A DNA stretch of 64,000 nucleotides. It comes from Parapontixanthobacter aurantiacus (GTDB lineage Bacteria; Pseudomonadota; Alphaproteobacteria; Sphingomonadales; Sphingomonadaceae). A model generated the notes under the pieces. The model worked only from the letters and a program-made list of their open reading frames with translations. It had not been told where the DNA came from and made no database searches. Positions 36,554 to 44,363 of this stretch are shown piece by piece (position 1 is the first letter of the stretch; each line of letters starts with the position of its first letter). The position numbers were made by a program, and so were the translations under genes. The DNA lies in NCBI RefSeq assembly GCF_009827635.1, contig NZ_WTYW01000001.1, positions 762,001-826,000 of the forward strand, in the 5' to 3' direction.

Positions 36554-37921
36554 ATGAACGAACAGCGACCGGAACTGCTGGTGATCGAGGATGATGAGGG
36601 GCTCCAGGCGCAGTTAAAATGGGCGTATGAGAAATACGCCGTGTCGATTGTCGGCGACAGGGAAGCTGCACTTTCGCGATTTCGTGAAATCAAGCCTGCT
36701 GTAGTCACTCTGGACCTCGGCCTTCCTCCCGATCCAGATGGAACAAGCGAAGGTTTCGCGATCCTCGACCAGATCATGCAGGAAGCATCGCAGACGAAGG
36801 TTATCGTGGCGTCGGGGCACGGAGAACGGGAAAGCGCGCTCCACGCAATCGCACGAGGCGCATATGATTTTTATCAAAAGCCGATCGATATTGACGCACT
36901 CGGAATGATCGTCGACCGGGCTTTTCACCTTTTTGCGATCGAGGAAGAGAATAGGCGACTACTGCTCAAATCGCAAGATGGGCAGACGATACTTGGCGGG
37001 ATGATTACGGGCGCGCCCGAGATGATCAAGGTCGCGCGTACGATTGAACGCGTTGCTGTTACCGACGTATCGGTCGTCATCCTGGGTGCTAGCGGAACCG
37101 GGAAAGAGTTGGTTGCGAAAGCGCTGCACGAGCAGAGCCCGAGAAGGCATGGTCCTTTTGTCGCTATTAATTGCGCTGCAATCCCCGAGACACTCCTAGA
37201 AAGCGAATTGTTCGGTCATGAGAAAGGGGCCTTCACAGGAGCAGTCAAGCTGAGGGAAGGAAAGATCGAACTTGCTGCCGGCGGTACGCTCTTTCTCGAC
37301 GAAGTTGGGGACATCCCCTTGCAGCTCCAGGTGAAGCTCCTCCGGTTCCTGCAGGAGCGCACGATCGAACGGATTGGCGGCCGTTCGTCCATCTCGGTCG
37401 ATACCCGGATCGTTTGCGCAACACACCGAGACCTTGAATCGATGATCGAGGATAAGCTCTTTCGCGAAGACCTCTTCTACCGCCTCACAGAAGTGGTGAT
37501 ACGGGTCCCCCCGCTCGCCGAACGATCCGGGGATCCGATCTTGCTCGCGAAAGCCTTTCTCGCGAAATTCGGGTCAGAAATGAACCCGGCGATTAAGGGA
37601 TTTACAACCGAAGCGCTGGCCGCGATCGCGGAATGGCACTGGCCGGGCAACGTCCGCGAGCTCGAAAATCGAGTGAAACGCGCCGTTATCATGACCGACG
37701 AGAAATTTATCAGTGTAAGCGATCTTGATTTCGACGACGAGGCACAAGGCGAGGCGACAGCGCTTCTCGAATTGAAAGCCGCGCGCGAACAGTCGGATCG
37801 GCGAATGGTGATCGAGGCTCTCTCGCGGTCGGAGAACAACATCAGTAAGGCCGCAAAACTTTTAGGCATAAGCCGTCCGACGCTTTATGATCTGATGAAG
37901 CATCATTCGCTTCAGCCTTAA
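36554..37921 (+). CDS. prsR: PEP-CTERM-box sigma54-dependent response regulator PrsR
   Basis: A 455-residue NtrC-type activator. The receiver domain (1-125) has the acceptor Asp54 in VTLDLGLPP; the AAA+ sigma54-interaction domain (about 150-375) shows Walker A GASGTGKE, the GAFTGA loop (about residue 225) and Walker B GGTLFLDEVGD; the C-terminal Fis-type HTH (about 415-452) reads NISKAAKLLGISRPTLYDLM. It directly follows prsK (stop TAG, then ATG). PrsR activates sigma54 promoters of PEP-CTERM and exopolysaccharide genes in other bacteria; I found no such target here. Confidence 0.88.
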   Translation: MNEQRPELLVIEDDEGLQAQLKWAYEKYAVSIVGDREAALSRFREIKPAVVTLDLGLPPDPDGTSEGFAILDQIMQEASQTKVIVASGHGERESALHAIARGAYDFYQKPIDIDALGMIVDRAFHLFAIEEENRRLLLKSQDGQTILGGMITGAPEMIKVARTIERVAVTDVSVVILGASGTGKELVAKALHEQSPRRHGPFVAINCAAIPETLLESELFGHEKGAFTGAVKLREGKIELAAGGTLFLDEVGDIPLQLQVKLLRFLQERTIERIGGRSSISVDTRIVCATHRDLESMIEDKLFREDLFYRLTEVVIRVPPLAERSGDPILLAKAFLAKFGSEMNPAIKGFTTEALAAIAEWHWPGNVRELENRVKRAVIMTDEKFISVSDLDFDDEAQGEATALLELKAAREQSDRRMVIEALSRSENNISKAAKLLGISRPTLYDLMKHHSLQP

Positions 37922-37982
37922 GGCTGCTTCGCCGAAAACGGAGATCACCATAGGTCAGTTTGCACGACTAGCAGCAGATCCA

Positions 37983-38915
37983 ATGCTGCGACTGCTGACG
38001 TTCGCAATCGTGCTGGCGGCTGTCTTTCCGGCGGCAGGATCGTGGCGAAGTATCGCAAGCGACGTCTCGTCAGTTGCCATATTCCTGCTCTTCTTCCTGA
38101 ACGGGATACGGATCACCCGAGAGGAACTCTGGCGAGGAACTCTGAATTGGCGATTCCTGCTTCCGCTCGTTCTTTGGACCTTTCTCGTAATGGGTTGCAT
38201 CGGACTATTGGCGAGCAAGCTGACGCTTCACATCCTTCCGGCAACCCTCTCCGTAGGTTTTCTATTCCTAGGCGTGCTACCTTCTACGGTGCAGTCTGCG
38301 ACTTCCTATTCGATGATTGCGGGCGGCAATGGCGCTTTATCGGTCGTCAGCGCAGCTATACTTTCAGTCGTCGGCATATTCGCAAGCGCCCCGCTGTTCC
38401 TCCTTTTCGGGGGTGACGAGAGCGGGGCGGTGGGCCTCGATGCGGTCACCAAGATCGTAGTCATTTTGATCTTACCGCTCTTGCTCGGACTGATCGTTCA
38501 ACCACTATTGCGGACGGTAGTGATGAAGCGAGCCCATCTGGCGAGTTGGGCGGATCGGTTCGTCATAGCGATCGCGGTGTATGTCGCCCTGTCCGGCGCG
38601 GTCGAGCAAGGCCTTTGGCAACGTGTCTCGCTCGCGGACTGGGCCATTATTCTCGCTATCACCGCCGTGCTGCTGACAATCGCTCATGCGGGCGCATGGT
38701 GGTTGGCTGGGTGTCTGCAACAGCCGCGAAAGGACAGGATCTCCTTCATGTTCGCTGGAGCTCAGAAAAGCGCCGCAATCGGTGCGCCGTTAGCGGCAAT
38801 CATGTTCGAGCCCGATATCGCCGGCTTCGTGATCGTTCCGCTACTGCTTTATCACCTGTTGCAACTCGTCGTGGCAGCCCCAATCGCCGCGAGGCTCAAC
38901 ATCAGGTCGGGTTAG
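37983..38915 (+). CDS. bile acid:sodium symporter (SBF)-like transporter
   Basis: A 310-residue inner-membrane protein with nine to ten hydrophobic helices. The pattern FLNGIRITREELWRGTLNWR after helix 2, GVLPSTVQSATSYSMIAGGNGALSVVSAA and the late FAGAQKSAAIGAPLA match the SBF-like (YfeH/DUF4137) branch of the bile acid:sodium symporter superfamily. The substrate is not known for this branch and is unlikely to be a bile acid. The 3' end overlaps that of the convergent DUF475 gene by 14 bases. Confidence 0.82.
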   Translation: MLRLLTFAIVLAAVFPAAGSWRSIASDVSSVAIFLLFFLNGIRITREELWRGTLNWRFLLPLVLWTFLVMGCIGLLASKLTLHILPATLSVGFLFLGVLPSTVQSATSYSMIAGGNGALSVVSAAILSVVGIFASAPLFLLFGGDESGAVGLDAVTKIVVILILPLLLGLIVQPLLRTVVMKRAHLASWADRFVIAIAVYVALSGAVEQGLWQRVSLADWAIILAITAVLLTIAHAGAWWLAGCLQQPRKDRISFMFAGAQKSAAIGAPLAAIMFEPDIAGFVIVPLLLYHLLQLVVAAPIAARLNIRSG

Positions 38916-39960
38916 CGACCGCTGCCATCTTTCGCTTGTGGCGTACAGACCACCATAGGGAAAGACCGATCAGAACCGCCCCGATGAGGCCGGTAATCGT
39001 TTCGGGAATGTGAAATTCGGCAGAGAACAGCATGATCGTACCCAGTGCGATGATAGCCCAGAAAGCACCGTGTTCGAGGTAGCGGAATTGAGCCAGGGTT
39101 CCCGCACGCACGAGATGAATGGTCATCGACCGTACAAACATCGCACCGATTGACAGTCCGATTGCGATAATCAGCATGTTATTCGTTAGAGCAAACGCAC
39201 CGATCACACCGTCGAACGAAAAACTCGCATCAAGCACCTCGAGATAAAGAAACCCGCCGAGACCGGATCGCACGGCGCCTTCGGCGAGGTTCTTCTTCTC
39301 AGTCATGTCGAGAATGGTCCCGATCCCGTCGACTACGATATACGTGACCAGTCCAAGCACGCCGGACACGATGAAGGTGAGCGCTTCTGCTGCTTCGAGC
39401 CAGAGAGAAATACCGTAAAGGAGTAGAAGGACGATGGCGATTTCGGCGGCCTTGATGTTGGAAACCTTAGTCACGAATTTCTCGATCGCGACGATCCAAT
39501 GGACGTCCTTCTCTCCGTCGAAAAAGAAATTGAGACCGACCATCATCAGGAACGCGCCTCCGAACCCAGCGATGCCGACATGCGCACTGGATACGATGGC
39601 CTCATAGGTTTCAGGTTCGTTCAACGACAATCTGATGGCGTCGACGGGGCCAATGCCCGCTGCAATTGCGACAATCGCAAGCGGAAAAATGATCCGCATT
39701 CCGAAGACGGCAATTAGAATGCCCCAAGTGAGAAAGCGCCGCTGCCATTTCTCGCTCATGTCCCTTAAAACGGTCGCATTTACGACGGCGTTATCGAAGC
39801 TCAGCGATACTTCGAGGATGGTCAGAACGAAAACGATCCAAAGAATTTCTCCGGTAGCCGCAATCGATCCCGTACTCGAGTAGCCGTACCAGACCGCCAG
39901 TCCGAAACAGACTGCCATGAAGGCGAGCGAAAACTTGTAGAACTGAAGGAGTGTCGACAT
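38902..39960 (-). CDS. DUF475 (TerC-like) integral membrane protein
   Basis: A 352-residue protein with about nine helices. ILEVSLSFDNAVVNATVLRDM near the N-terminus and EVLDASFSFDGVIGAFALTNN in the second half are the paired acidic, Asn-containing motifs of the DUF475/TerC superfamily, which are suspected metal-ion transporters. Function unproven. It lies 9 bp downstream of panB on the same strand, so the two are probably co-transcribed. Confidence 0.85.
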   Translation of the reverse strand: MSTLLQFYKFSLAFMAVCFGLAVWYGYSSTGSIAATGEILWIVFVLTILEVSLSFDNAVVNATVLRDMSEKWQRRFLTWGILIAVFGMRIIFPLAIVAIAAGIGPVDAIRLSLNEPETYEAIVSSAHVGIAGFGGAFLMMVGLNFFFDGEKDVHWIVAIEKFVTKVSNIKAAEIAIVLLLLYGISLWLEAAEALTFIVSGVLGLVTYIVVDGIGTILDMTEKKNLAEGAVRSGLGGFLYLEVLDASFSFDGVIGAFALTNNMLIIAIGLSIGAMFVRSMTIHLVRAGTLAQFRYLEHGAFWAIIALGTIMLFSAEFHIPETITGLIGAVLIGLSLWWSVRHKRKMAAVANPT

Positions 39961-39969
39961 CGTTCGAGC

Positions 39970-40842
39970 CTAGGATTTCGCTTTGTAGGTCTGATCGCTG
40001 GTCGGGAAGGAGCGTTCCCTGACTTCCGTCGCATAGCGCGCGACGGTGTCTCCGATGCGTTCGGCGATGTCGTCATACTTCTTCACAAAGCGCGGAACGC
40101 GCTCGAACATGCCAAGCATATCTTCAGTGACCAGGACCTGCCCATCGCACTGCGCCGACGCGCCAATACCAATCGTCGGACAAGACACGGCCCTTGTTAC
40201 TTCGATCGCGATCGGTTCTACGACGCCTTCGACGACAATCGCGAACGCGCCGGCATCATCGAGCGCTTTCGCGTCGCTTGTGATCTTTTCCGCTTCCTTG
40301 TCGTCGCGGCCACGAGCCATGTAACCTCCGAGAACGTTGACCGCCTGCGGGGTCAGCCCGACGTGTCCCATCACTGGAATTCCTCTCGCAACAAGGAATG
40401 CAACGGTTTCCGCCATCGCTGCGCCGCCTTCCAGCTTGACCCCCGCCGCTCCGCTTTCTTTCAACAGGCGGGCTGCGCTTTCGAAAGCCTGTTCCTTGCC
40501 TGCCTCGTAGGAGCCGAAAGGCATGTCGACGATGACGACCGAATGATAAGATCCGCGCACGACAGCTGCGGCATGGTTGCTCATCATTTCGAGCGTAACG
40601 GGGATCGTAGAAGGAAGTCCGTAAATAACTTGCCCTAGAGAGTCCCCGACCAGCAGCAGATCGCAATGCGCATCGAGAAGTTGCGCCTGCCGCGCCGTAT
40701 AGGCGGTAAGCATGACGAGCGGTTTGCCCGACGAACCGTCCGTTTTCCGTGTCCTGATCTGAGGCACCGTCAGCCGTTTCATAGGGGCTGGCGTGGGATT
40801 TGCGCGACTGGTCGCGGTGTCGATCTGAAACGTCGTGCTCAT
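39970..40842 (-). CDS. panB: 3-methyl-2-oxobutanoate hydroxymethyltransferase
   Basis: A 290-residue PanB that makes ketopantoate from 2-oxoisovalerate and methylene-THF in pantothenate/CoA synthesis. Motifs: [46 protein letters not shown] and MGHVGLTPQ, with [16 protein letters not shown] near the end. I start at the ATG at 40842; a longer frame to 40884 lacks support. panC is not adjacent. Its substrate is shared with the branched-chain amino-acid pathway whose genes lie at the right end of the window. Confidence 0.94.
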   Translation of the reverse strand: MSTTFQIDTATSRANPTPAPMKRLTVPQIRTRKTDGSSGKPLVMLTAYTARQAQLLDAHCDLLLVGDSLGQVIYGLPSTIPVTLEMMSNHAAAVVRGSYHSVVIVDMPFGSYEAGKEQAFESAARLLKESGAAGVKLEGGAAMAETVAFLVARGIPVMGHVGLTPQAVNVLGGYMARGRDDKEAEKITSDAKALDDAGAFAIVVEGVVEPIAIEVTRAVSCPTIGIGASAQCDGQVLVTEDMLGMFERVPRFVKKYDDIAERIGDTVARYATEVRERSFPTSDQTYKAKS

Positions 40843-40977
40843 TCGCAGCGCTCTAACCGTCCTGTTCCACAGATGCAAAGGCACTAGCCATTGCTTTTAC
40901 GCGGTGAAGCGGCAAGTTTCCGGTAGATTTGCGGTCGACAACTTCGATCGCTCGATAAAAGTCCGGGAGAGAATTGA

Positions 40978-42408
40978 ATGGTGGCCACGACCAAAACGCA
41001 GGAGGCCGCGGGACGCGACGGTTGGTCCTCGCGAAGCGGATTCATACTGGCAGCCATCGGCGCGGCAGTAGGCCTCGGTAATCTCGTGCGATTTCCCGCC
41101 GAGGCGGCTGCAAACGGCGGTGGTGCGTTCGTTCTCTTCTATATCTTTTGCATTGCGCTGATCGGACTTCCGGTTCTTCTCTCGGAGACGCTCATCGGAC
41201 GACACGGACAGGCATCAGCGACCCGCAGCGTCGAACGTATGGCGGCGGAATCAGGAGCGTCGAAAGCCTGGACCGGACTAGCGGGGCTTGGGGTTCTTTC
41301 AGCCTTCATGATTCTTGCGTTCTATTGTGTGATCGGGGGCTGGGTCCTTTATTACGTCGGAATCTTCGTCGGTGATCTGTTTACGAGCGGTGTAACCGGC
41401 GGCGCTTTGGCGGGGATGTCGGCAAGCGATATCGAAAGCATCTTTCCTACCCTGCTGGAGCAGGGCGGGATGATGTCCATTCTGGACGCAGTCTTCGTCG
41501 CGATCACCCTGTATTTCGTCGCTCGAGGTGTCTCAGGTGGCATCGAAAAGGCGTCTGTCGTGCTGATGCCAGCATTCTTCCTGCTCCTCATCGGCATAAC
41601 GGTTTACGGCGCCTTCACAGGAGCCTTCACTGAGACGCTGGCATTTCTTTTCTCGTTCGATTTCACTCGCCTCACGGGTCCCGTCATGCTGGCAGCAGTA
41701 GGTCAGGCCTTCTTCTCGCTGTCGCTGGGCGTGGCAGGCATGATAACCTATGGATCGTATGTCGCTCGCGACGTCAATCTCGCCAAGACCTCGACGACGA
41801 TTGCGCTTGCCGACACGTCCGTCGCGCTGATTGCCGGTCTTTGTATCTTTCCGATCGTCCTCGCGGCAGGCCTGAGTTCGGAAGGGGGGATGGGCCTGAT
41901 GTTCGCGACGCTGCCGCATTCTTTCCAGTCCATGCCTGCTGGTTCGGTCATCGGGTTGGCGTTCTTCGTCATGGTCGGCTTTGCCGCTTTGACCAGTTCG
42001 GTTTCATTAATGGAGGTTCCAACTGCCTGGGCGGTAGACCGTTTTGGGTTCGCTCGACCTATCGCCGCGGGAACGGTCGCTGCCCTCGCGCTCATCCTGG
42101 GCGTCGCGTCCGCATATTCGTTCAATGCCTTGAATGACTTTCATCCGCTTGGCTTCATTCCACTCTTCGCCGGAGAAAATCTCTTTACCGCCTTGGATAG
42201 CGTAACAGCGAAGCTGTTCATGCCCATTGGAGCGCTTTTGACGACGATTTTCGTTGGCTGGATCGCCGAGCGACGAATGATCGATGCCGAAAATGGTCTT
42301 CGCGGCGGACTCGACCGGTTCTGGTTCTTCCTCGTACGCTGGCTTTGCCCGGCGGCTCTTGCCGCCATTTTGATCGTTGGCATTTTCCCCGATATTCTGG
42401 GCACCTAA
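40978..42408 (+). CDS. neurotransmitter:sodium symporter (NSS/SNF) family transporter
   Basis: A 476-residue LeuT-fold transporter with 11-12 helices. The start of TM1, GFILAAIGAAVGLGNLVRFPAEAAANGGGAFVLFY, is the hallmark NSS sequence with the unwound GLGN(L/I)xRFP sodium/substrate site. A second mark is the TM6 region QAFFSLSLGVAGMITYGSY. Probable substrates are amino acids. A strong terminator follows directly, so it appears monocistronic. It is divergent from panB (135 bp between starts). Confidence 0.92.
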   Translation: MVATTKTQEAAGRDGWSSRSGFILAAIGAAVGLGNLVRFPAEAAANGGGAFVLFYIFCIALIGLPVLLSETLIGRHGQASATRSVERMAAESGASKAWTGLAGLGVLSAFMILAFYCVIGGWVLYYVGIFVGDLFTSGVTGGALAGMSASDIESIFPTLLEQGGMMSILDAVFVAITLYFVARGVSGGIEKASVVLMPAFFLLLIGITVYGAFTGAFTETLAFLFSFDFTRLTGPVMLAAVGQAFFSLSLGVAGMITYGSYVARDVNLAKTSTTIALADTSVALIAGLCIFPIVLAAGLSSEGGMGLMFATLPHSFQSMPAGSVIGLAFFVMVGFAALTSSVSLMEVPTAWAVDRFGFARPIAAGTVAALALILGVASAYSFNALNDFHPLGFIPLFAGENLFTALDSVTAKLFMPIGALLTTIFVGWIAERRMIDAENGLRGGLDRFWFFLVRWLCPAALAAILIVGIFPDILGT

Positions 42409-42410
42409 AA

Positions 42411-42442
42411 AAGGCCGGGCCCTCCGCAGAGGGACCGGCCTT
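42411..42442. terminator. bidirectional terminator after the NSS transporter
   Basis: A near-perfect stem AAGGCCGGGCCCTC (42411-42424) with GAGGGACCGGCCTT (42429-42442) around CGCA, flanked by A-rich sequence on the left and T-containing sequence on the right. It ends the NSS gene and the convergent PPOX gene. Confidence 0.85.
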
Positions 42443-42459
42443 CATTCATCACAGCAAAA

Positions 42460-42942
42460 TTAGAGTGAAGTTTCAGCGTGTTTTTCGCGTCCTTCTTCTC
42501 TCACGTCCATGCCAAGCAACATCTTCGCTGTGGTAATCGTACCTAGGTTGCTGTTCCAGATGTCCGCTTCGGCAAGCTTCATGCTCATCATCAGCAAGTT
42601 CGGGTCATCTTTACCGCCCGGGAACCACGCTTCGACAACGTTGCTCCATTGCTTTTCGAGCCGTTCGCGGCTTGTCTCTTCGCTAAGAACACCTTCGAAA
42701 CGCGCAAAGATCTCATGGTCTTCACCAGCGAAGGTGCAGACTGCAGGACCCATCTTGGCAAGATGATGGTCCCGTGTCGTGAAGAACCAAATTTCGCTGT
42801 TTGCGTCCTTGTCGAGCTGCGCCGTCATCACGACGGCTTCTCCAGGATTTTCCTTGCGTTCAAGAAACACGAACGGGGAATCGGCGAGCGCCTTCCAGAA
42901 CTTGTGCTTGAGCTTATCGGCGTCGGCGTCATCGTACTTCAT
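42460..42942 (-). CDS. pyridoxamine 5'-phosphate oxidase-like (general stress protein 26-type) protein
   Basis: A 160-residue protein with the split-barrel flavin-binding fold. The pattern FWKALADSPFVFLE, PGEAVVMTAQLDKDANSEIWFFTTRDHHLAK, VCTFAGEDHEIFARFEGVLS and NVVEAWFPGGKDDPNLLMMSMKLAEADIW is that of the COG3871 GS26-like group and not of true PdxH. Members bind FMN, F420 or heme; the ligand is not evident here. AGGAG precedes the ATG. It is divergent from the rSAM/UdgX operon with 176 bp between them. Confidence 0.82.
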   Translation of the reverse strand: MKYDDADADKLKHKFWKALADSPFVFLERKENPGEAVVMTAQLDKDANSEIWFFTTRDHHLAKMGPAVCTFAGEDHEIFARFEGVLSEETSRERLEKQWSNVVEAWFPGGKDDPNLLMMSMKLAEADIWNSNLGTITTAKMLLGMDVREEGREKHAETSL

Positions 42943-43090
42943 GGTTTTCTCCTATTTTCACAACTGAATACGATTAGCCGAAGCCTGTGGTTCCGAAGGG
43001 GCTGCTCCAGAAACTTGCGACGCAATGCCCCCTTTTATGACTTTGTTTAATGGCGAACTGCCTAGAAAAAGATGGAAATGACTTAAGTAA

Positions 43091-43105
43091 GAACATAAAT
43101 GGAAC
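43091..43105 (+). promoter_or_regulatory. LexA (SOS) box upstream of the rSAM-UdgX operon
   Basis: GAAC-ATAAATG-GAAC (43091-43105) is an exact GAAC-N7-GAAC direct repeat, the LexA-binding motif of alphaproteobacteria. It ends 13 bases before the start ATG. The right half-site is also part of an inverted repeat GGAACA-N6-TGTTCC (43101-43118), giving three half-sites in a row. A LexA dimer here would cover the likely transcription start or ribosome site. Confidence 0.72.
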
Positions 43106-43118
43106 ATTGAGGTGTTCC

Positions 43119-44363
43119 ATGAAAAATGAAACCATAATCGAGAGACTCGGAATTTTGGCCGATGCGGCGAAATATGACGCATCGTGTGCTTCTTCCGGAA
43201 CATCGAAGAAGGACAGCCGCTTGGGAAAGGGTATCGGCTCGACTGAGGGGATGGGCATCTGCCATGCCTATGCACCCGATGGACGATGCATCTCGCTTCT
43301 CAAGGTCCTTCTCACAAACCACTGCATCTTCGACTGTCATTACTGCGTCAATCGCAAGAGCAGCAACGTTCGTCGTGCGCGCTTCACGCCGCAGGAAGTT
43401 GCGGATCTGACGATCAATTTCTACCGCCGCAACTATATCGAAGGTCTTTTTCTCTCCTCGGGAATATTCAAAAGTTCCAATCATACGATGGAGCAGATGG
43501 TCGAAGTGGCTCGCATCTTGCGGGACGACTACGATTTTCGCGGTTACATCCACCTCAAGACCATTCCAGAAGCCGATCCCGAACTTGTTTATCGCGCAGG
43601 TTTGTATGCGGATCGGGTTTCGATCAACGTCGAACTGCCGACGGATAGCGGTTTGACAAGGCTAGCTCCTGACAAGAATGCCATGCAAATCGAAGGGGCG
43701 ATGGGGGGCGTGAAAAGCGCAATCACGCAGTCGAAGGATGAAATTAAGAGATTTCGCCATGCTCCGAAATTTGCACCTGCCGGACAATCCACGCAGATGA
43801 TTGTTGGGGCCGACGCCGCGACGGACTCTGATATCGTCGGTAAAGCGAGCCGTCTGTACGACTCTTTCAAACTGCGTCGGGTCTATTATTCGGCGTTCTC
43901 TCCCATACCTGATGCCAGCGCGGTGTTGCCATTGAAGAGACCGCCTTTGGTGAGGGAGCATCGCCTCTATCAGTCAGACTGGCTGATGCGTTTCTACGGA
44001 TACAAGCCGAACGAGGTCATGCAGGCAACGGAAGCTGACGGAAATCTTCCGCTGGACATCGATCCAAAGTTGGCTTGGGCTTTGAAATTTCGGGAATTCT
44101 TTCCGGTAGATGTCAATCGGGCGAGCAAGGAACGGCTTTTGCGCGTCCCAGGTCTTGGGGTAAAGGCTGTCGAGCGCATTATTACGGCGCGAAAGCACCG
44201 TTCGCTGACGCTAGACGATATCGCAAAGCTGACCGTATCGATTGCGAAAGTTCGGCCGTTTCTGATTGCGTCAAACTGGCGACCGACCACTTTGACCGAC
44301 CGTGCTGACCTGCGAACGCTGCTTGCACCTAAGTCCGAACAATTGGAACTGTTCGGCGCATGA
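43119..44363 (+). CDS. putative DNA modification/repair radical SAM protein (TIGR03916-like)
   Basis: A 414-residue radical SAM enzyme of the family genetically linked to UDG-like proteins. The cluster motif is C69-x3-C73-x2-C76 (NHCIFDCHYCVNR), preceded by YDASCASSGTS and GICHAYAPDGRCISLLKVLLT, typical of this family, and followed by FYRRNYIEGLFLSSG. The C-terminus (about 331-365) is a helix-hairpin-helix, LLRVPGLGVKAVERIITARK, expected to contact DNA. The reaction is unknown. The ATG has GAGGT 7 bases upstream, inside the region covered by the SOS half-sites. Its TGA overlaps the next ATG, so the product is made together with the UdgX fusion. Confidence 0.88.
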   Translation: MKNETIIERLGILADAAKYDASCASSGTSKKDSRLGKGIGSTEGMGICHAYAPDGRCISLLKVLLTNHCIFDCHYCVNRKSSNVRRARFTPQEVADLTINFYRRNYIEGLFLSSGIFKSSNHTMEQMVEVARILRDDYDFRGYIHLKTIPEADPELVYRAGLYADRVSINVELPTDSGLTRLAPDKNAMQIEGAMGGVKSAITQSKDEIKRFRHAPKFAPAGQSTQMIVGADAATDSDIVGKASRLYDSFKLRRVYYSAFSPIPDASAVLPLKRPPLVREHRLYQSDWLMRFYGYKPNEVMQATEADGNLPLDIDPKLAWALKFREFFPVDVNRASKERLLRVPGLGVKAVERIITARKHRSLTLDDIAKLTVSIAKVRPFLIASNWRPTTLTDRADLRTLLAPKSEQLELFGA

